Positions 8,352 to 17,345 of a DNA stretch of 49,307 nucleotides are shown one piece after another. Source of the stretch: Fidelibacterota bacterium (GTDB lineage Bacteria > Fidelibacterota > UBA2242 > JAOZSR01). The stretch lies in NCBI GenBank assembly GCA_029939575.1, contig JAOZSR010000001.1:45618-94924 (forward strand), read 5' to 3'. Within the stretch, counting starts at the first letter, position 1, and the number at the start of each line of letters is the position of its first letter. A program made the translations under genes and the position numbers. The notes under the pieces are model-generated. The model did no database searches and had not been told where the DNA came from. It saw nothing but the letters and a program-made list of their open reading frames with translations.

Positions 8352-9170
8352 ATGAATATGAAAAGTACAATTAAAAGACTGTTAAAAACCATTATCCCAG
8401 CGAAACATAGGGCATGGCTAAGACATTTTAGAAGAAAAGTTAAATATTTTGGCTGGATGTATAAATGCCCAATTTGTCGCTCACATTTAAGGATATTACT
8501 TCCATTCGGTCAAAAATTTCCGGTTCTCATCCAAAACAGGATCATCGGTGGAAGTTTTCGCCCAAATGCCCGTTGTCCGGTTTGCCGTTCACTTGACAGA
8601 GAGCGACTAGTATATTTATACCTGTTAAATAAAACCAAAATTTTCCAGGAACATCTGAAATTACTTCACTTGGCGCCTGAGAAAAACCTAAGCACAATTC
8701 TGAAAAATCATTCCAATATAGATTATCTGACGGCTGATTTAAATTCGAATAAAGTAATGGTCAAGATGGATATTACACAGATCGATTACCCAGACAATTC
8801 CTTTGATGCTGTTATTTGTAATCATGTATTAGAGCATGTTATCGATGATAAAAAAGCCATAAGAGAATTATTTCGGGTTCTAAGACCCGGAGGTTGGGGT
8901 ATTTTACAAGTTCCAATATCTTTAAATCTTAATAAAACCTATGAGGATGTTTCAGTTACATCTCCATCGGAAAGAGAAAAAATATTCGGACAATCTGACC
9001 ATGTAAGAATGTATGCAATTGATTATTTAGACCGGCTCAGAGAATCTGGTTTTGAAGTTAGTCCATTTAAGTGGTGGATACAGGGTAAAGAATTTGGTAA
9101 TCCTGATAATAAATATGCATTACTCCAACATGAGATTATTATTTTTGTAAATAAACCAAATTCCGATTAA
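8352..9170 (+). CDS. SAM-dependent methyltransferase with N-terminal zinc knuckles
   Basis: 272 residues. The basic N-terminus is followed by two CxxC pairs (C39/C42 in CPICRSHL, C75/C78 in CPVCRSLDRERL), probably a zinc site. The C-terminal half is a class I methyltransferase of the Methyltransf_11 type. It has LLHLAPEKN at motif I, DYLTADLN at motif II, YPDNSFDAVICNHVLEHV at motif IV and LFRVLRPGGWGILQVP at motif V. Motif I lacks the usual glycine-rich loop, as in several related FCB proteins with this CxxC arrangement. The substrate is unknown; relatives often sit near glycan or lipid biosynthesis genes, and here the downstream cluster makes envelope lipids, but a 264-bp gap argues against one operon. 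Confidence 0.8.
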   Translation: MNMKSTIKRLLKTIIPAKHRAWLRHFRRKVKYFGWMYKCPICRSHLRILLPFGQKFPVLIQNRIIGGSFRPNARCPVCRSLDRERLVYLYLLNKTKIFQEHLKLLHLAPEKNLSTILKNHSNIDYLTADLNSNKVMVKMDITQIDYPDNSFDAVICNHVLEHVIDDKKAIRELFRVLRPGGWGILQVPISLNLNKTYEDVSVTSPSEREKIFGQSDHVRMYAIDYLDRLRESGFEVSPFKWWIQGKEFGNPDNKYALLQHEIIIFVNKPNSD

Positions 9171-9434
9171 AAAAATTCCAATTATTGTCCTCCCCGTTAT
9201 TCTTCAATAGATACTAAATGAAAGACAAAAATACTTTTAAGCGTTAAAAAAAATCAGGCAATTTTTGAAAATTTGAAACATTCAGGTTATGAAACTGTCA
9301 TAAATTATTCAACTGATAATTAATATTATTAACAATAAATTAACAGGTTAACTTTAGGTTTTTTTGAGTCGTAAATTTGGCCGTTGTTTTTCATTGACTT
9401 TTATAGACGATAAATTTAACTTTTCTAAGCTAAT

Positions 9435-10232
9435 TTGGATATAAAGGAAAAATTGAATAATTCTGATATAGATAAAAAAAGAAATGCAATAATTTCACAC
9501 GGAGCAGTTCCTGAGCATATTGCTATAATTATGGATGGTAATGGGCGATGGGCAAAAAAACGCGGGAAAAATCGATTGTTTGGTCACAAGGAGGGGATAA
9601 ATTCTGTCCGGGAAATCACCAGGGAATGTGGGGCGTTAGGTGTAAAAGCGTTGACATTATACACATTTTCGGTAGAAAATTGGTCACGCCCAATTCAGGA
9701 AGTATCAGCCCTGATGACTTTGTTATTAAGTACTATTAGAAAAGAAATTAATGAATTGCATAAAAATAATGTCAAACTAACCATAATGGGGCATCTTGGA
9801 GATTTACCTGAAAAATCATTAAAAGGGCTACAGAACGGGGTAGAGGTCACAAAAAACAATACAGGATTAAATTTAAATTTAGCCTTAAGCTATGGTAGCA
9901 GACAGGAGATATTAAACGCAACCAAAGTAATTGCGAGGGATGTAAAACGAGGTTCATTAAAAGAAGAGGATATTACAGCAGAAGTATTTTCTAATTACCT
10001 TTATACTAAAAACATGCCTGATCCGGATTTACTAATCAGAACTAGTGGTGAACTAAGATTAAGTAACTTTCTTCTTTGGCAAATTGCTTATGCTGAATTA
10101 TATGTTACTTCAGTTTTCTGGCCCGATTTTCGAGCCTTGGAACTTTTTAAGGCTATAAGCGATTATCAAAGAAGAGAACGCCGTTTTGGTTTAACAAGCG
10201 AACAAATTCACAAAAAAAATAAAGGTAAATGA
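9435..10232 (+). CDS. uppS: Undecaprenyl diphosphate synthase
   Basis: cis-Prenyltransferase making the C55 carrier for peptidoglycan and LPS by adding isopentenyl units to farnesyl diphosphate. Signature HIAIIMDGNGRWAKKRG contains catalytic Asp34. LYTFSVENWSRP and the C-terminal LLIRTSGELRLSNFLLWQ and FWPDF blocks are all present. No ATG lies upstream of the catalytic motif, so the start must be non-ATG. TTG 9435 gives 265 residues; TTG 9453 gives 259 and has AAGGA four bases upstream. I list the longer form. The stop lies four bases before bamA ATG, so the two are co-transcribed. This gene opens the envelope-biogenesis cluster. Confidence 0.95.
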   Translation: MDIKEKLNNSDIDKKRNAIISHGAVPEHIAIIMDGNGRWAKKRGKNRLFGHKEGINSVREITRECGALGVKALTLYTFSVENWSRPIQEVSALMTLLLSTIRKEINELHKNNVKLTIMGHLGDLPEKSLKGLQNGVEVTKNNTGLNLNLALSYGSRQEILNATKVIARDVKRGSLKEEDITAEVFSNYLYTKNMPDPDLLIRTSGELRLSNFLLWQIAYAELYVTSVFWPDFRALELFKAISDYQRRERRFGLTSEQIHKKNKGK

Positions 10233-10236
10233 TTTA

Positions 10237-12594
10237 ATGAACAAAAATCAAATTTTCACCGGACTATTTATAGTTATTATTTTTATATCATCTTTATTTG
10301 GCCAACAAACGCCAAAAATTGAACTATTGGGTGTAGCCGTAAAGGGAAACACCACAATTTCAGAAAACAGCATTAAAGTCCAATCCGGCCTTATCGAAGG
10401 AAAAACAATTACTTTTGACGATATCCCGAATGCCGTGAAAAGACTTTTTGAATTGCGCTTATTTTCTGATATTCAGATTTTATTAGACAAGGTTGTTGAT
10501 CAGGGTGCATTTATTATTATCCAGGTCGAAGAATATCCTCGTCTTGGAAAATTTGAATTAGAGGGTAACAAAAAAATAAGTAATACAAAAATTAATGAAG
10601 AGCTATTTTTATTAAGTGGAAAAGTCCTGTCACCTCATTTAATAACAGAAAGTAAACGCAAGATCAGGAAATTATATTTTGAAGATGGATATCATCGTGT
10701 AGAAATTGACCATAAAATCGAAGACGGTGAAAAAGAAAATACCAAAGACTTAACCTTTGTAATTAAAGAGAATAAAAAAGTTCGTATCAAAAAAGTATTA
10801 TTTAAAGGAAATCAAAACTTTTCTGAAAGCAAACTTAGGCGTGTAATGAAAGATACCAAAGGCCGAAATTTATTTTTATTTCGGGTTGGAGATTATGAAA
10901 AGGAAAAATATCTGGAAGATAAAGACCTGTTAGTCGCATTTTATAAAAAAGAGGGTTATCGTGATTTTGAAATTTTAAGTGACACTCTATATTATAGTGA
11001 AAATAAAAAGCGAATGTTTATTGAATTGTCAATTAATGAGGGGCCTCGTTATAAATACAAAAATATTTCATTTAATGGGAATACTTTATTTTCTGATGAA
11101 ATATTAATAACAGCACTTGATATTAAAGAGGGTGACTGGTATGATGATGAAAAATTTCAAATGGGTGTTTACGATCGGGTAAATAGTCTATATATGGATC
11201 GTGGATATCTTTTTGTAAATATACAACCTATTGAAATTCCGGTTGGCAAAGATGAGGTTGATATAAATTTGCAAATACAGGAAAATCATAAAGTTTATGT
11301 AAGTCAGGTCAATATTATTGGTAATGATAAAACCTATGAAAATGTAGTCAGACGTGAACTCAAAGTTTTTCCAGGAGATATTTTTAGTCGTGAAGCCTTG
11401 ATGAGAAGTCAACGGGAAATTTTTATGTTAAACTATTTTGCCAATGTTGAACCCGATGTTGTTCCCGTAAGTGAAAAAGAAATTGATGTTGAAATAAAGG
11501 TAGAAGAAAAATCCTCTGACCGTGCGAATATGTCAGTTAGTTTTAGTCAAATGTATGGTTTTATTGGTGGTGGTGGCCTTGAGTTTAATAATTTTCGTGG
11601 TAAAGGGCAGCAATTAAGATTTAGTTATCAGCAAGGAACCAGATATACTTTTTATGGTAATTCTTCTGCAGCTCCCTATAAATCATTTTCAATAAGTTTT
11701 AATGATCCCTGGGTTTTTGATACACCAAACCTGGTCGGTGGGAGTGTTTTCCTGTCAGAAAGAGGTGGTCGTGGTGGATATACAAGTTATTATTTGCCCT
11801 ATGATTTAAGTATTTTTGGAGGATCATTACGATATGGCCGAAGATTCCGATGGCCGGATAGTTATTTCCGAGGTACCTGGATGGTAAATTATGCAAATAA
11901 AAAATATAGAACTTACGGGGAAACAGATAGTTATATTACTCGTCCTAAAACTGTAGGAATCAGTGTTTCACAGTCAATTACCCGTGATAGCCGAGACAGG
12001 CCGGAGTTTCCGACAAAAGGTTCGGTTTTCAGGTGGTCATCAACTCTATCCGGTGGTTTGTTAGGTGGTAGTGAAGATTTCCATAAACATGATATCACCC
12101 TTGAATTTTATTCCCCAACATTTTGGAAATTTGTGCTTTTTAATCACATGGAGCTGGGAGTGGTACAAGGTCTGAACAATGACAGTTTTATTCCTCCTGA
12201 TGAACAATATATTATGGGTGGCGCAGGTATGATATATGGTGTTCAACTAAGAGGATATGATGATAATAGTATTCGCTCTAATGATCCCGGACTTTTTGGT
12301 GGCTTAACATTGTTCAAATATTCCATGGAATTTAGGGTGCCGATCTCAGAAAATCCAACAATCTACGCCTTGGCTTTTGCAGATGCGGGAAATGTTTGGG
12401 ATTCTTTAAATAAAACAGATCCATTCAATTTAAAGCGGTCAGCAGGAGTAGGTGTTAGATTTTTTATGCCCCAGATTGGTATGATCGGAGTAGACCTTGG
12501 ATATGGATTTGATGATATAAATGAAGCAAATATTGGAAAATATAGTAAACCTAAAGGCTGGAAAACCCATTTTATTTTTGGAATGCCTTTTTAA
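10237..12594 (+). CDS. bamA: Outer membrane protein assembly factor BamA
   Basis: 785 residues, usual BamA size. It has a signal peptide (basic start, IFTGLFIVIIFISSLFGQ, cleavage after SLFG). Five POTRA modules follow to about residue 420, each with the typical opening, such as IKKVLFKGNQNFSESKLR and YKNISFNGNTLFSDEILI. The C-terminal 16-strand barrel includes LRGYDDNSI, equivalent to the VRGF/Y motif of lid loop 6, and LAFADAGNVW, and it ends in aromatic MPF. BamA inserts beta-barrel proteins in the outer membrane. It is coupled to uppS upstream and skp downstream (spacing 18 bp to the preferred start). Client barrels here would include the PorV-like and export-operon outer-membrane proteins. 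No sign of damage. Confidence 0.96.
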   Translation: MNKNQIFTGLFIVIIFISSLFGQQTPKIELLGVAVKGNTTISENSIKVQSGLIEGKTITFDDIPNAVKRLFELRLFSDIQILLDKVVDQGAFIIIQVEEYPRLGKFELEGNKKISNTKINEELFLLSGKVLSPHLITESKRKIRKLYFEDGYHRVEIDHKIEDGEKENTKDLTFVIKENKKVRIKKVLFKGNQNFSESKLRRVMKDTKGRNLFLFRVGDYEKEKYLEDKDLLVAFYKKEGYRDFEILSDTLYYSENKKRMFIELSINEGPRYKYKNISFNGNTLFSDEILITALDIKEGDWYDDEKFQMGVYDRVNSLYMDRGYLFVNIQPIEIPVGKDEVDINLQIQENHKVYVSQVNIIGNDKTYENVVRRELKVFPGDIFSREALMRSQREIFMLNYFANVEPDVVPVSEKEIDVEIKVEEKSSDRANMSVSFSQMYGFIGGGGLEFNNFRGKGQQLRFSYQQGTRYTFYGNSSAAPYKSFSISFNDPWVFDTPNLVGGSVFLSERGGRGGYTSYYLPYDLSIFGGSLRYGRRFRWPDSYFRGTWMVNYANKKYRTYGETDSYITRPKTVGISVSQSITRDSRDRPEFPTKGSVFRWSSTLSGGLLGGSEDFHKHDITLEFYSPTFWKFVLFNHMELGVVQGLNNDSFIPPDEQYIMGGAGMIYGVQLRGYDDNSIRSNDPGLFGGLTLFKYSMEFRVPISENPTIYALAFADAGNVWDSLNKTDPFNLKRSAGVGVRFFMPQIGMIGVDLGYGFDDINEANIGKYSKPKGWKTHFIFGMPF

Positions 12595-12602
12595 CAACAC
12601 TT

Positions 12603-12607
12603 GGAGG
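12603..12607 (+). promoter_or_regulatory. Shine-Dalgarno of skp
   Basis: GGAGG five bases before GTG 12613. It lies inside the longer frame that begins with TTG 12601, so it fixes the GTG as start. Confidence 0.75.
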
Positions 12608-12612
12608 ATAAA

Positions 12613-13137
12613 GTGAAAAAATCAAGAATGATAGTATTATGTTTTATTGTTTTGGCAGGGATCGTTAATTTTGCATATGCAGAACTTAGTGTCGTTTATG
12701 TCAATTCAGATCGAATTTTGGCAGAATATGAATTAGCAAAAGAAGCTCAAATACAACTTGACAAGGAAGCAAAAGAGTTGGAAAAGCAATATCGTCAACT
12801 AATTGCTGAACGTGACAGTCTGTTCCAGGCTTATGACAGACAAAAATTAATCCTCAGTGAAGAACGTCGGGCAGAAAAAGAAAATGAAATAACAACAAAA
12901 GAACAGGTAATCCAAAGATTTCAGGTAGAAAAGTTGGGACCACAAGGTGCTATTTATGCAAAACAGCAGGAATTAATTGGGCCGGTACTGGAAAAAATTA
13001 AAATGGTAATCCAGGAAATCGGTAAAAGAGAAAAATATGATTATATCATGGATACAGTAGCTGGAAATATTCTTTATGCTGAACCAAAATTTGATATTAC
13101 TGATGATGTTTTATATGAATTACAGAGGTCAGAATAA
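12613..13137 (+). CDS. skp: Periplasmic chaperone Skp/OmpH family
   Basis: 174 residues from GTG 12613. From that start the sequence begins with a clean signal peptide: KKSR, then MIVLCFIVLAGIVNFAYA, with cleavage before ELSVVYVNSD. The mature protein opens with the family's VVYVNSDRILAE strand. A long charged alpha-helical hairpin follows (about residues 35-125), rich in Glu/Lys/Gln, with KLGPQGAIYAKQQELIGPVL, and then the closing strand-helix KYDYIMDTVAGNILYAEP. Skp trimers hold unfolded outer-membrane proteins in the periplasm for BamA. Position between bamA and lpxD is the conserved order across diderm bacteria. The stop lies three bases before lpxD. Confidence 0.92.
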   Translation: MKKSRMIVLCFIVLAGIVNFAYAELSVVYVNSDRILAEYELAKEAQIQLDKEAKELEKQYRQLIAERDSLFQAYDRQKLILSEERRAEKENEITTKEQVIQRFQVEKLGPQGAIYAKQQELIGPVLEKIKMVIQEIGKREKYDYIMDTVAGNILYAEPKFDITDDVLYELQRSE

Positions 13138-13140
13138 AAA

Positions 13141-14166
13141 ATGTCCTACACTTTACAACAATTATCTGAAAAATTAAATGGAGAATTACAAGGTAAGGCT
13201 TCAAAAAAAATTATTAATGTTGCTGAAATTCAAAATGCCGGTACCCGTGATCTATCATTTCTGGCAAATCCAAAATATATAAAATTCATAGAATCAACTA
13301 AAGCAGGTGCTTTAATTGTAGGCAAAGATTTCAAGGAAGAATATCCAAATTTAATTAAAGTAGATAATCCGAATTTAGCTTTTTCAAAAGCTATTTCATT
13401 ATTTCGCCCATCACCTGCCAACCTAAAGCCGGGGATTCATAAAACTGCAGTAATTTCAAAAACTGCAATTTTGGGCAGTGATATTTATATCGGACCAAAT
13501 GTTGTTGTAGAAGACGATGCTGTAATTGAAAACAATTCTATCGTGTATGCCAACACCTATATTGGAAATCATGCCAGAATTGGAGCAGGTACAATAATAA
13601 AACCCAATGTTACTATTTATCATGAATGTGTCCTTGGCAAAAATTGTCTTATCCATGCCGGAACGGTGATTGGAGCAGATGGATATGGATTTGTGAGAAC
13701 TGATAGTAATATTATCAAAATTCCACAAGCCGGGCATGTCATAATTCATGATAATGTGGAAATTGGCAGTAATTGTAGTATCGATCGTGGAACCTTAGGA
13801 AATACAGAAATCGGTAAAGGAACAAAATTGGATAACCTGATCCAGATTGCTCATAATGTAAAAATTGGTGAATATTGTTTTATAACAGGGCAAGTTGGAG
13901 TTGCTGGTAGTGCAGAAATTGGCAATATGGTTACAATTGCCGGACAGGTTGGAATTGTTGGACACATTAAAGTTGGTGACAGAGCTATTCTTACGGGAAA
14001 ATCCGGAATAACAAAAGATGTAGCTCCCGGATCCATCATGTTTGGTTTCCCGGCGCAGGAATCTAAAATCGCCCGCAGGGAAATGGCCGGTATCCGGACA
14101 ATACCAGATATCAGAAAAAGGCTAAAGAACTTAGAAAAAAAACTTAAAGATAAGGATAAGGAGTAG
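13141..14166 (+). CDS. lpxD: UDP-3-O-acylglucosamine N-acyltransferase
   Basis: 341 residues, full length. LpxD transfers a 3-hydroxyacyl chain from ACP to the amino group of UDP-3-O-acyl-glucosamine, the third step of lipid A synthesis. The N-terminal uridine-binding domain (to about residue 100) includes RDLSFLANPKY. It is followed by a left-handed beta-helix of hexapeptide repeats, for example IGPNVVVEDDAVIE and IGAGTIIKPNVTI. GTVIGADGYGFVR and the catalytic His238 in IQIAHNVKIGE match the family. The C-terminal helix ends in a lysine-rich segment. The stop codon is one base from the lpxC/fabZ start, so translation is coupled. Confidence 0.96.
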   Translation: MSYTLQQLSEKLNGELQGKASKKIINVAEIQNAGTRDLSFLANPKYIKFIESTKAGALIVGKDFKEEYPNLIKVDNPNLAFSKAISLFRPSPANLKPGIHKTAVISKTAILGSDIYIGPNVVVEDDAVIENNSIVYANTYIGNHARIGAGTIIKPNVTIYHECVLGKNCLIHAGTVIGADGYGFVRTDSNIIKIPQAGHVIIHDNVEIGSNCSIDRGTLGNTEIGKGTKLDNLIQIAHNVKIGEYCFITGQVGVAGSAEIGNMVTIAGQVGIVGHIKVGDRAILTGKSGITKDVAPGSIMFGFPAQESKIARREMAGIRTIPDIRKRLKNLEKKLKDKDKE

Positions 14167-14167
14167 T

Positions 14168-15565
14168 ATGGCAACCAGAAATCAGAGAACAATCGGTAAA
14201 GCCGCTTCTGTGTCAGGCGTTGGGTTACATACCGGTGTAAAAAGTACAGTGACTTTTAAACCGGCACCGGAAAATTCTGGCTACAAGTTTGTCCGAACTG
14301 ATCTTGATGATCAGCCGATTGTACCTGCTGATATTGACCATGTTGTTGATATTTCCAGAGGGACAACTATAGAGCACAACGGAGCAAAAATTCATACTGT
14401 TGAACATGTTTTGGCTGCCCTGGCAGGATTGGGTATTGACAATGCTTTTATTGAAGTGAATAATATTGAACCTCCTGTTTGCGATGGTAGCGCTATGGAA
14501 TTTGTCAAAGCCTTACAGAAATCCGGAATTGTTGAGCAAAATATCCCTCAGCCAGTATTGAAAATCGACAAAATTTTAACCTATTCTGATCATTCTAAAG
14601 GTGTAGATATTCATATTGTTCCAGCTGATACTTTTTCAATCACCTTTTTAATTGATTACCAGATCCCTTCTTTGGGAACACAATACTCAACAACCTATTC
14701 ATTGGAAGAGGAATTTGTAAAAGATTATGCATCATCAAGAACATTTTGTTTTTTAAGTGAAATTGAAAGTCTTAAAGAGCAGGGACTCGTGAAAGGTGGC
14801 GATGTAGATAATGCCATTGTATTTATAGATAAGGAAATTGACCAGAAAGAAGTTGACCGGATTAAAAACCTTTTTAATGTGGATGATGATGTTTTTATTG
14901 GGAAAAATGGTATTCTAAATAATATGGAATTAAGATATTATAATGAGCCGGTCAGGCATAAAGTACTTGATCTGATCGGAGATTTTGCACTTCTGGGAAT
15001 GCCAATTGTCGGACATGTTTTAGCATCTCGTAGTGGTCACTCTCACAATGTAAATCTGGTCAAAAAAATCAAAAAAGAATACCAGAAAACTTTGATCCGT
15101 AAAAAATATCAGAAACAAATTTTACCAGGTGCCTTTCTTGATATCAGTGGTATTGAAAAAGTAATGCCTCACAGGTATCCATTTTTATTAATTGACCGAG
15201 TACTGGACATGACACCAATGGAAAGTGTGATTGCTTTGAAAAATGTGACAATAAATGAACCGTTTTTCGTAGGACATTTTCCGGTAAAAAGAATTATGCC
15301 GGGAGTTTTAATTGTTGAAGCTCTGGCGCAGGCAGGCGGTTTTATGCTGTTAAAGGCTGAATCAGATGCCCAAAAAAAATTGATCTATTTTACAGGATTG
15401 GAAAAGGTTAGATTTAGAAAACCCGTTGTACCGGGAGATCAATTGCGCCTGGAAGTAGAAATGATAAAATACCGGATGTCAATGTGTAAATTAAAAGGCG
15501 TTGCTTATGTAGATGATGAAATTGCCGCTGAGGCAATTTTAATGGCGTCTGTTGTCGATAGATAG
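14168..15565 (+). CDS. lpxC/fabZ: Bifunctional LpxC-FabZ fusion
   Basis: 465 residues joining two enzymes. Residues 1-310 are LpxC, the zinc deacetylase that commits UDP-3-O-acyl-GlcNAc to lipid A. Zinc ligands are His80 in TVEHVLAAL and His264/Asp268 in HKVLDLIGDF, and the general-base His291 sits in SGHSHN. Residues about 318-465 are FabZ, 3-hydroxyacyl-ACP dehydratase. It has MPHRYPFLLIDRV (His335) and the helix MPGVLIVEALAQAGG with its catalytic Glu. Both active sites look intact. The fusion is known from Bacteroidota, Chlorobiota and relatives and is good taxonomic evidence. Fusing the two enzymes that compete for 3-hydroxyacyl flux may balance lipid A against phospholipid. The gene is flanked by lpxD and lpxA with gaps of 1 and 6 bases. 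Confidence 0.97.
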   Translation: MATRNQRTIGKAASVSGVGLHTGVKSTVTFKPAPENSGYKFVRTDLDDQPIVPADIDHVVDISRGTTIEHNGAKIHTVEHVLAALAGLGIDNAFIEVNNIEPPVCDGSAMEFVKALQKSGIVEQNIPQPVLKIDKILTYSDHSKGVDIHIVPADTFSITFLIDYQIPSLGTQYSTTYSLEEEFVKDYASSRTFCFLSEIESLKEQGLVKGGDVDNAIVFIDKEIDQKEVDRIKNLFNVDDDVFIGKNGILNNMELRYYNEPVRHKVLDLIGDFALLGMPIVGHVLASRSGHSHNVNLVKKIKKEYQKTLIRKKYQKQILPGAFLDISGIEKVMPHRYPFLLIDRVLDMTPMESVIALKNVTINEPFFVGHFPVKRIMPGVLIVEALAQAGGFMLLKAESDAQKKLIYFTGLEKVRFRKPVVPGDQLRLEVEMIKYRMSMCKLKGVAYVDDEIAAEAILMASVVDR

Positions 15566-15571
15566 GAAAAT

Positions 15572-16345
15572 ATGAGCAAAATACATCCCACTGCTATAGT
15601 TGATAAAAAGGCAATAATTGGTAAAGATGTTACAATCGGTCCATTTAGTTGGATTCAGGAAGAAGTCGAAATTGGTGATGGCTGTGAAATCGGGGCTTCG
15701 GTGGTAATATGCCCGAAAACAACCATTGGTAAAGAGTGTAAAATTTTACATCATGCTGCAATCGGCGAATTTCCACAGGATTTAAAATTTCATGGAGAGG
15801 TGACTTCTACCGAAATAGGTGACAGAACAACCATCAGGGAGTTTGTAACAATTCACCGTGGTACTGAAGATCGTTGGAAAACAGTAGTTGGATCGGATTG
15901 TCTTTTAATGGCATACGCTCATGTTGCACACGACTGTATTGTAGGGAATAAAGTTATATTGGCTAATAATGTAAACTTAGCAGGTCATGTTGTTGTTGAA
16001 GATTATGCTATTTTAGGTGGAATGGTGGGGATTCACCAGTTTGTACATGTAGGACAACATGCTTTAATAGCCGGAGGTTTTCGCTCTACAAAAGATATTC
16101 CTCCTTATATTATCGCAGCCGGTGAACCAGTTTCGTTCCAGGGACTGAATAAAGTTGGATTAACACGTAGAAATTTTTCTAAAGAAGTAATTAATGAAAT
16201 AAAAAAAGCATACCAGTTAATTTTGCGTTCAAAACACAACGTATCAGGTGCTATCAAAATTCTGGAACAAAAGGGTGATTTGATTCCCGAAGTAAATAAT
16301 ATTATAAACTTTATTAAAACCAGCTCCCGTGGGATTATAAGATAA
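15572..16345 (+). CDS. lpxA: UDP-N-acetylglucosamine O-acyltransferase
   Basis: 257 residues, standard length. LpxA performs the first, reversible step of lipid A synthesis, moving a 3-hydroxyacyl chain from ACP to the 3-OH of UDP-GlcNAc. The N-terminal beta-helix starts at once with IHPTAIVDKKAIIG. GEFPQDLKFHGE and TTIREFVTIHRGTED are LpxA-specific. The catalytic His120 lies in YAHVAHDCIVG, and GGMVGIHQFVHVG sets the acyl-chain pocket. The C-terminal helical domain begins around NKVGLTRRNFS. Acyl-chain length cannot be read safely from the pocket by eye. It closes the lpxD-lpxC/fabZ-lpxA block; 129 bp follow before the next gene. Confidence 0.96.
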   Translation: MSKIHPTAIVDKKAIIGKDVTIGPFSWIQEEVEIGDGCEIGASVVICPKTTIGKECKILHHAAIGEFPQDLKFHGEVTSTEIGDRTTIREFVTIHRGTEDRWKTVVGSDCLLMAYAHVAHDCIVGNKVILANNVNLAGHVVVEDYAILGGMVGIHQFVHVGQHALIAGGFRSTKDIPPYIIAAGEPVSFQGLNKVGLTRRNFSKEVINEIKKAYQLILRSKHNVSGAIKILEQKGDLIPEVNNIINFIKTSSRGIIR

Positions 16346-16474
16346 ATAATTAAACTGTTTACAATTTGAAATTGAAAAAAATTAGGATAGGATGTCTAAA
16401 GAAATTAAGTGCAAATACCATATTCCTAATTTCTCATTCTACGGATTCTCATATAAATTTAATAGAATTATAAA

Positions 16475-17200
16475 GTGCGAAAATTTTTAATTAAAATATA
16501 TTACGTATTTATCTTATTATTTTTTTTCGGAAAAACAATATATGCTGTCAATCCTGATTTATCAGGAATAGCATTATCTGAAATCAAGAATGAACTGAGA
16601 CCAATTGTTGATTTTTTAGTTAATGGCTACGATGCCCCGATTTCAATATTTGCGCAAAACTCGGCAAAATCAGTCATTTTAGGAATGAAATCTGAATTCA
16701 TGTTTATTGAAAACAATGATATTGATTACTGTATTCCGGCATTTTATACAGGTGCCGCAATTAATCAAAATCTTATTCTGGGACTCCAATTGGGAGCCGG
16801 TTCATTTCATGGCGACAATCTGAGTTTTTATGGTCCTTTTATCTCGACAAATTGGGGTGATTATCTAAAACCCTGGATCACCAATGTATCTTTGATTACC
16901 TTGCGGGGGCCTGATGATTTTAGATTTAGAGATATTAATATAGGATTGGGCAAATATTTTCGTTTACCAAAATTTGAATGTTTCATAGGAATCAATCGTC
17001 ATATAACACGATGCAATGTTAATATTTCTGACAGCAAAATTCATGTTATAAAAAATTTATCCGGAAATTTTGTTAAAACCGGAATTTATAAAAATATTTC
17101 CAAATCCATAAAAACTGGTCTTGAATGTTCGTTATCACCTGAAAATATTTCCCTTAGCATTTCACTGACAGGTAATTTGGCAAGGAAAGAGGAAAAATAG
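16475..17200 (+). CDS. Exported protein of unknown function, probable small beta-barrel
   Basis: 241 residues from GTG 16475; no in-frame ATG gives a better start. The N-terminus KFLIKIYYVFILLFFFGKTIYA is a clear signal peptide with cleavage before VNPDLSG. The mature part alternates polar and hydrophobic residues with many Gly and aromatic positions, for example NLILGLQLGAGSFHGDNL and DINIGLGKYFRLPKFECF. It ends in strands such as ISLSISLTGNL, as in outer-membrane barrels, though without a C-terminal aromatic. I do not recognise the family. Its place between lpxA and dxr, on the same strand but with gaps of 129 and 145 bp, suggests it may be independently transcribed. Confidence 0.6.
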   Translation: MRKFLIKIYYVFILLFFFGKTIYAVNPDLSGIALSEIKNELRPIVDFLVNGYDAPISIFAQNSAKSVILGMKSEFMFIENNDIDYCIPAFYTGAAINQNLILGLQLGAGSFHGDNLSFYGPFISTNWGDYLKPWITNVSLITLRGPDDFRFRDINIGLGKYFRLPKFECFIGINRHITRCNVNISDSKIHVIKNLSGNFVKTGIYKNISKSIKTGLECSLSPENISLSISLTGNLARKEEK

Positions 17201-17345
17201 AAATTAAATGTTGATTGATAATGTTTAAAAATTTAATACAGATGTATGAAAGAATTATAAATAGATGCAAAAAATATTATGTGAGTTAATTTTATTTATA
17301 TTTCCGGTTTTGTTATAAATTGATCTGATTAGGAGATTTTATTAT

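Noticed and set aside
9548..9739. Second plus-strand frame inside uppS
   Set aside because: It overlaps the catalytic region of an intact uppS in another frame and shows no domain.
13456..14192. Minus-strand frames across lpxD
   Set aside because: Both are antisense shadows of an intact lpxD with a catalytic His and hexapeptide repeats.
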